The notes beneath the pieces were generated by a model. The model was not told the DNA's origin. It did no database searches and worked only from the letters and a program-made list of their open reading frames with translations. Positions 62,401-64,000 of a stretch of DNA of 64,000 bases are shown here, piece by piece. This DNA is from Oscillospiraceae bacterium. Its GTDB lineage: Bacteria > Bacillota > Clostridia > Oscillospirales > CAG-272. Position 1 is the stretch's first letter. Each line of letters opens with the position of its first letter. The translations under genes were made by a program, and so were the position numbers. Where the stretch lies: positions 1 to 64,000 of the forward strand of contig SVTQ01000001.1 of assembly GCA_015063695.1 (NCBI GenBank), in the 5' to 3' direction.

Positions 62401-64000
62401 TCGGCAACGGAAATAACTTTGTCTTCAACGTAGTTATGGCTTGAATAAACTATTTCATAACAGCCTTCATAGAACACCTCGACAAGTTCAACCTCAAAAC
62501 CGTAGGTCTGAATATCGTAGTTGGTATTCATCATGAGCGTAAAGGTATCACCCTCTATCTCCATTTCGCTGAATTTACCTGTAAGCTGTCCGATATAGCT
62601 ACTGTCTGTTACCTTATCACCTCTGTATACGTTAAGAAGGTCACAGTTTTCTTCAAGATAAGTATTCTCACTGAAATGAAGGATGACCTTTTCGGCGCCG
62701 GGGTAGGAATAGGTTCCGATAACCTCATACATATTGTTGTAATATTCGTCACCCGTACAGGAAGGAAGATCTTCGGTAACGTCATATTTACCCTGAAGCC
62801 CGCAAGCCTCGCAAGTCTTGACTTTAAGACCGTTCTCGTCACAGCTTGCCTCCTTTACGGTCTCAAGCTCTCCAAAGGAGTGACCAAGGGCGGGAGTTAT
62901 CTCGATATAATCGGAGTGGAATACTTCGATATAATCTATTTCAAAGCCGTATCTCTGGACGCTCATATCACTTTCAAAAAGTAAAGTGAAGCTGTCGCCG
63001 TTTACAGTAACTTCACCGAGCTTACCGCTGAGCTCGGTAACAAGAGCATCACCGGAAATCTCGGAGCCTTCGTATACGTAAAGTATATCGTAGTTATCTT
63101 CTGTTTCCGAAGCATCCGTAAAATGGATAACAAGCTTTACGGCACCTTCATAAGTAAAGGTATTGAAAATCTTATACATGCTGTTGGTATAACCAACGCA
63201 GGAGGGCAGATCATCGCTTCTGTAAGGGAAGGAGCCTGCGTTGCCGCAAACGGAGCATACTCTCGCGTATATACCTTCCTCGGTACAGGTGGCATCGGAC
63301 ACCCTTTCAAAATCTCCGTAGCTGTGACCCTTGGGAGCTACTTCCTTCACAAAGGCATCGTCGTATACCTCGAGGCTGTCGATCTTAAAGCCGTAGTAAG
63401 GATTGTCCGAAACTGTCACAATTCTGAGAGTAAAGCTTTCCGCGTTTATCTCTGCCTTTGTAAAATATCCCGTAAGGGCAAGGAGAGGTTCTTCTCCCTC
63501 TTCATATTCTCCCTCGTAAACGTAAAGGAAATCTTCTCCGTCGTGGAGAGAAGAGTATTCATAGAAATTAATGACTATTTTCTCAGCTCCCGGGAAGGAT
63601 ACCGTATCGTAAACAGTATCACGATTGCTTTCATCCTCCTGAAGAAGGCAGGAAGGAAATTCCTTTCTTACAACAAGGGGGCCTGCCGCACCGCATACTG
63701 TACACTCTTTTGCTTCATAGCCCCAATCAACACAGGGGTTTTCGTGAACGGTAGTCCAGTCTCCGTAGGTGTGGCCGAGAGGCTCGCCCGTATATTCGAT
63801 CTCTTCAAATCCGCAGTATTCTCTGTTGCAGACCTTTTTAACGTGAGCTGCAGTTTCGCAGGTTGCGTCAACTAAGATCTCTTCAAAATCGTGACCGAGG
63901 GCAGGAGTTTCTCTTATAAAGTCCTCGTGATAAACCTCGATATGACTTATTGCAAAGCCCTCTGAGGTTCCCTCACCATCGGTTATAAGTTTCAATGTAA
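53418..64000 (-). CDS. Giant secreted CUB-like/CxxC repeat protein with C-terminal dockerin (5' end outside window)
   Basis: The frame is open to the right edge; an in-frame TTG at 63995 lies inside a CUB-like domain, so the real start is outside. More than 3,500 residues are visible. Residues ~1-2425 hold twelve complete and one partial CUB-like domain (pattern: FDTY..GA..L.ITFSE.S.LE..CD.L.VY...LTG.FSG...FYL.M.TD.S...GFEV..VEAY). Each is separated by CxxC modules of the type PTCTEEGYTEYTCTVCG...ALGH and an LPSC cysteine. Then follow a carboxypeptidase-regulatory-like domain (~2430-2510), a Pro/Asp linker (PDPDPDPDEP), an InlB-like KFDGWYSEPE segment, a CARDB-like region (~2690-2880), a helical region, four more CxxC modules and a type I dockerin (GDLNGDGEITAKDSIKLKRF, KEDGELSAKDSMLMKKLLSQ). 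It is surely extracellular, probably adhesive or cohesin-attached. No catalytic domain is recognised. Confidence 0.85.
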   Translation of the reverse strand, partial: TLKLITDGEGTSEGFAISHIEVYHEDFIRETPALGHDFEEILVDATCETAAHVKKVCNREYCGFEEIEYTGEPLGHTYGDWTTVHENPCVDWGYEAKECTVCGAAGPLVVRKEFPSCLLQEDESNRDTVYDTVSFPGAEKIVINFYEYSSLHDGEDFLYVYEGEYEEGEEPLLALTGYFTKAEINAESFTLRIVTVSDNPYYGFKIDSLEVYDDAFVKEVAPKGHSYGDFERVSDATCTEEGIYARVCSVCGNAGSFPYRSDDLPSCVGYTNSMYKIFNTFTYEGAVKLVIHFTDASETEDNYDILYVYEGSEISGDALVTELSGKLGEVTVNGDSFTLLFESDMSVQRYGFEIDYIEVFHSDYIEITPALGHSFGELETVKEASCDENGLKVKTCEACGLQGKYDVTEDLPSCTGDEYYNNMYEVIGTYSYPGAEKVILHFSENTYLEENCDLLNVYRGDKVTDSSYIGQLTGKFSEMEIEGDTFTLMMNTNYDIQTYGFEVELVEVFYEGCYEIVYSSHNYVEDKVISVADCDTKGLVSFKCADCGFEGIRTEDGNTLPHFVGGNNIESAHTYYDTVYFEGADKIELTFTENSELRQNCNYLYIYKGEDYNEENLVATLTGDLSGKKVVINGDSFTMRMFAGEDYLETGFAFESAVVYTAGGYEVTPAYGHSFDEWITVSEASCVGEGFAYGTCSVCGAEGYSKDESDLPSCRGDEYVNDMFKVFDTYSVSGANKYVITFGEDSRLEMNCDVIEIYGINDSGEVFMSEQLTGDFSGYKATVNASSFYILMRTDMSVIHSGFDVVSVETYVEEGYVETPALGHKPESFVGSVDVTCTTDGYSEYICSVCGDTYRDEIITAHGHAFPEWIVVTEATCDTEGIAYSTCEVCGVTGKETIEDDETLPSCTGEDYRDNMSEYSEPYTVEGADRIVITFSENSVLEDNDYLEICWVDENGTRYLVTNFYGDIGGQSVTVDHFNFCIGMFTNGSGTAYGYEIEKVDAYFEEAIQRTPSLGHFLGEEYTVVEPTCTKEGYSLYHCTVCYRPIRTDYISSLGHSFTEWQTVVSPTCTEEGIEAAFCENCSNYGYRVLGEDSLPSFDMEFEANSEMVFDTVFAEEVDRIRITFAEDSWIGDGELYCYCYDDYGNREVMFIINNEHAFKDIHNVYADNFEFVLRTGSDVENINIELEKVEAFIDDAYSYVSATGHTAGDDAVIVAPTCLSMGYTEYTCVTCGESYRENFTERLPHVFGEMTESYVGLCDEPSYKYAVCELCGSKGYNKDTSENLPSCRGQDYTDNMYKKYDVYSVPGATHYRLTFAENSSLEENWDYVWVYVANEAGEDYSIGGYTGSLSGMSVEFDANAFYLVVETDGSNQTEGFDVASIEAFIDGAYVESETGTHDFEEIYRYDGDCVNEGYVDYQCTRCGYTETVTLPAPGHDYETTVYELTCTQDGYTEYKCTVCGETNIADYVEAPGHQFGEFTEVKSVTCYEDGLSFGYCERCGIAGYEKVENEDLPSCTGDEYTDNMEKQFETYEFEGADRIVITFSESSSLESGCDYLRFYVTDEEGDTYEYDYLTGGFGGRAMTIYADNFYMVMTTDGSVVRTGFEVVSIEAYVDGGYEEVFSEGHDMETISSVPPTCTSYGENTAVCRVCGYEDFWYTPMLDHDYEETYTAPTCTTAGSRDYVCTLCGDSYSDYISALGHSFGPLEQRFEPTCIEAGYSYGVCTTCGTEGYSVDEGEHLPAFRPEDYDGTASGTTVYDPYVTESDYLVLTFSEDSVLYGNAIINVYALHEDGRTDFVTRYTGDEIGGATCTVYARGFRIYLDYYAGETAPNFSVEKVERFCYNGFDTISAKGHTPGEIISTVEPTCSSKGYTEYGCADCDAVISADIIPSLGHTFGELEPVKPATCTENGYNAARCAVCGVVGYTSDETDLPSCTGSDYQNSMNKTFETYTAEGATMLKIYFSTGDLESNYDKLYVYGINEYGEEYQLRTLTGSFSGTVVEVPYESFYLRMTTDGSVTRGGFVVEKVEAYYEGSYEETEALGHEMEEASRTDATCDTDGVIEYKCTRCDHTEYGYIPAFGHSWEVSVVEPTCSVDGYTLRHCTTCGTDERTSVTPKTGHVFGEMTEEFAATCTEDGYKYGICEVCSFEGYVRDESSELPSCTGNEYQNNMNKTFDTYTVEGADHLIITFSENSKLEAGCDHVKVYGVDPVRGSYLVKSLTSNIGGAQVYVEAPAFYLVMTTDHSRTLYGFEVEKVEAFGNGGFEEISALGHELFEISKTEPDCYNQGVTEFGCTRCSHSEFEYVPALTHDYQGTVIKPTCVEDGYTRYSCSLCGSTYRADYVQATGHSDVHVETVDPTCTEAGYDRYECEVCGESYMLPISPTGHKMGEWNIEKEPLLLEEGLRSRACLICDFTETEIIEKIVPDIESGDYGLAHFTVVNATTLEPISGAQLFVSTKADGETTLETDGNGKVSAYLPVGALTVSAYAEGCIIRNLKFDIVAGENDYPNIGLSDMSLYDVEITSKVMTQEEIIDAGIDITHPDNQHVVKYEMKIQYEPEIDWESISFYFNSAGQYIPVPTPDPDPDPDEPEEKPPVIHYHVVGTEPEHKYCRVYEEEMGDLVKLNYEPSRPDLFYKFDGWYSEPELINKITHKEITEKVNYVYGKWVYYGPEREEEPTPPVKDNDTIIYPVSENFYLIVRGEVQWQKEMFDVEMLIVNNSLTDTMENINATLNLPDGLSLATMTGEQQSASQFVGMVPAGETRSVHWYVRGDKAGSYALEARLQGVMMPFNEEIDEVFVSEKDLQVWAGNALHLHFEFPDAAYYAEDYPLTITLTNVSDITLYNVSHAVQVVQGMEIYYSDGSEKRAVEPSFRNSIGVDELHPGDSIIIETTTNIFFESEIMEREIQRYISLVDGAEVLYNGAKVVTTILDILTFSVDCVETCETALDVVYAAFDDFDEKLEWLGFLIGQIGDLNDLIKRYSDAAIDASFQPMAEEVIAELNEINEDPFGWYARHDIEDIMELVSKIEILNKQIKSSAVSAKFDVFDSIRTAISAIPIKFAFSSLTMNQESETTTIPYSYEAYDAGPRYFGVSSVSKYLESLTVAVAGTLYEDIVPWYARLIPGIDDPFGMEEAVDYIKATEKEIAKIQAKDATGEITFKAWIERNPATVNLRGNVSRSAEDFILSCDNETAVYDEEGKLTFTGSGNIMVEPLTMSGGILYIEDSEGNLYTYVVDVVEQHACTAGEAEVIIAPTATTDGFAVKKCVVCEDILDIIPMSADECEHSFTEWETVEAATCSSVGLVSRSCELCGMLEQSFVDMEEHTEGEWTVTAQPTCTKEGTSHTSCTVCGRDLYKPVEKAPHTHGEWRVFKEATAFETGVKHLHCAVCDTVIGTSLIPMTEETFGLELENETRIVKGIDGPVTTEEFIAHYANMGMDVAVRDKNSEVPEFIGTGCIATYEGVEFEIAVRGDLNGDGEITAKDSIKLKRFISYAQDPSEAEFAAADIKEDGELSAKDSMLMKKLLSQ
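56720..64000 (-). repeat. Tandem CUB-like plus CxxC coding repeats
   Basis: Within the giant gene, units of roughly 170-200 codons repeat twelve times with variable divergence. Units at both ends and in the middle keep the LPSC, CD-x-L-x-V-Y and GFEV blocks; the seventh and tenth units (SEMVFDTVFAEEVDR and TVYDPYVTESDY) have lost the CD pair and are the most divergent. Confidence 0.8.

Noticed and set aside
63993..63995. TTG as start of the giant protein
   Set aside because: It falls inside a CUB-like domain whose frame stays open to the window edge, so the start is outside.
1..64000. tRNA genes, prophage or insertion sequences
   Set aside because: No tRNA cloverleaf sequence, transposase, integrase or phage structural gene was recognised on either strand.

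Overview
The window reads as chromosome from a Gram-positive, spore-former-related anaerobe of the Bacillota (Clostridia, probably an Oscillospirales-like gut or rumen lineage). The evidence is a PolC-type replicase, a YtfJ/GerW spore protein, ScpA/ScpB, a RqcH homologue, the rpsB-tsf-pyrH-frr-uppS-cdsA-dxr-rseP-ispG-polC gene order, a large SRP RNA next to dnaX, and two secreted proteins ending in type I dockerins. Coding density is high, ribosome binding sites are strong GGAGG types, and several promoters are near-consensus sigma-A with 17-bp spacers. I saw no phage, insertion sequence, CRISPR array or tRNA gene.

Layout. 1-3.2 kb (+): end of a ROK-family kinase gene, a mannitol-1-phosphate dehydrogenase-like gene and a class II aldolase gene, closed by stacked terminators. 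3.5-11.2 kb (-): a long sugar operon read from one perfect-consensus promoter, encoding an FGGY kinase, two tandem NagB-like proteins with an altered active site, NagA, a ceramidase-fold protein, a KpsF-like SIS isomerase, an archaeal-type TIM and YjbQ. With the convergent (+) genes this looks like a catabolic unit for amino sugars or other unusual sugars, but no transporter is present. 11.3-19.6 kb: tmcAL and, divergently, ackA, then a (-) run of a DUF4838 protein, a GNAT acetyltransferase, rqcH and a secreted dockerin protein.

19.9-28.3 kb (+): lon, engB, an M50 protease, scpA, scpB, ytfJ, a D,D-carboxypeptidase, rluB and a MecA-like adaptor, a cell-cycle, proteolysis and sporulation neighbourhood. 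28.4-32.5 kb (+): a lipoprotein metal receptor with its own promoter and terminator, then a zur-znuA-znuC-znuB operon with a perfect Fur/Zur-type palindrome just downstream of its promoter. 32.6-35.3 kb (+): a P2B-like calcium ATPase.

35.5-49.6 kb (-): the conserved translation, lipid, isoprenoid and replication super-operon. It is split between tsf and pyrH by a small AT-rich module (an NTF2-fold immunity-like protein and a membrane protein) that carries its own promoter and terminator. 50.0-53.0 kb (-): recR, ebfC, dnaX and the SRP RNA. 53.0-53.4 kb is non-coding and full of hairpins, including a 27-bp direct repeat. 53.4 kb to the right edge (-) is one giant open reading frame (over 3,500 residues, 5' end outside the window) of tandem CUB-like domains alternating with CxxC modules and ending in a dockerin.

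The most unusual items are the giant CUB/CxxC dockerin protein, the sugar cluster with non-canonical NagB pairs, the insertion in the rpsB-polC operon, and a family of intergenic hairpins with a constant CCCCTAC tail.
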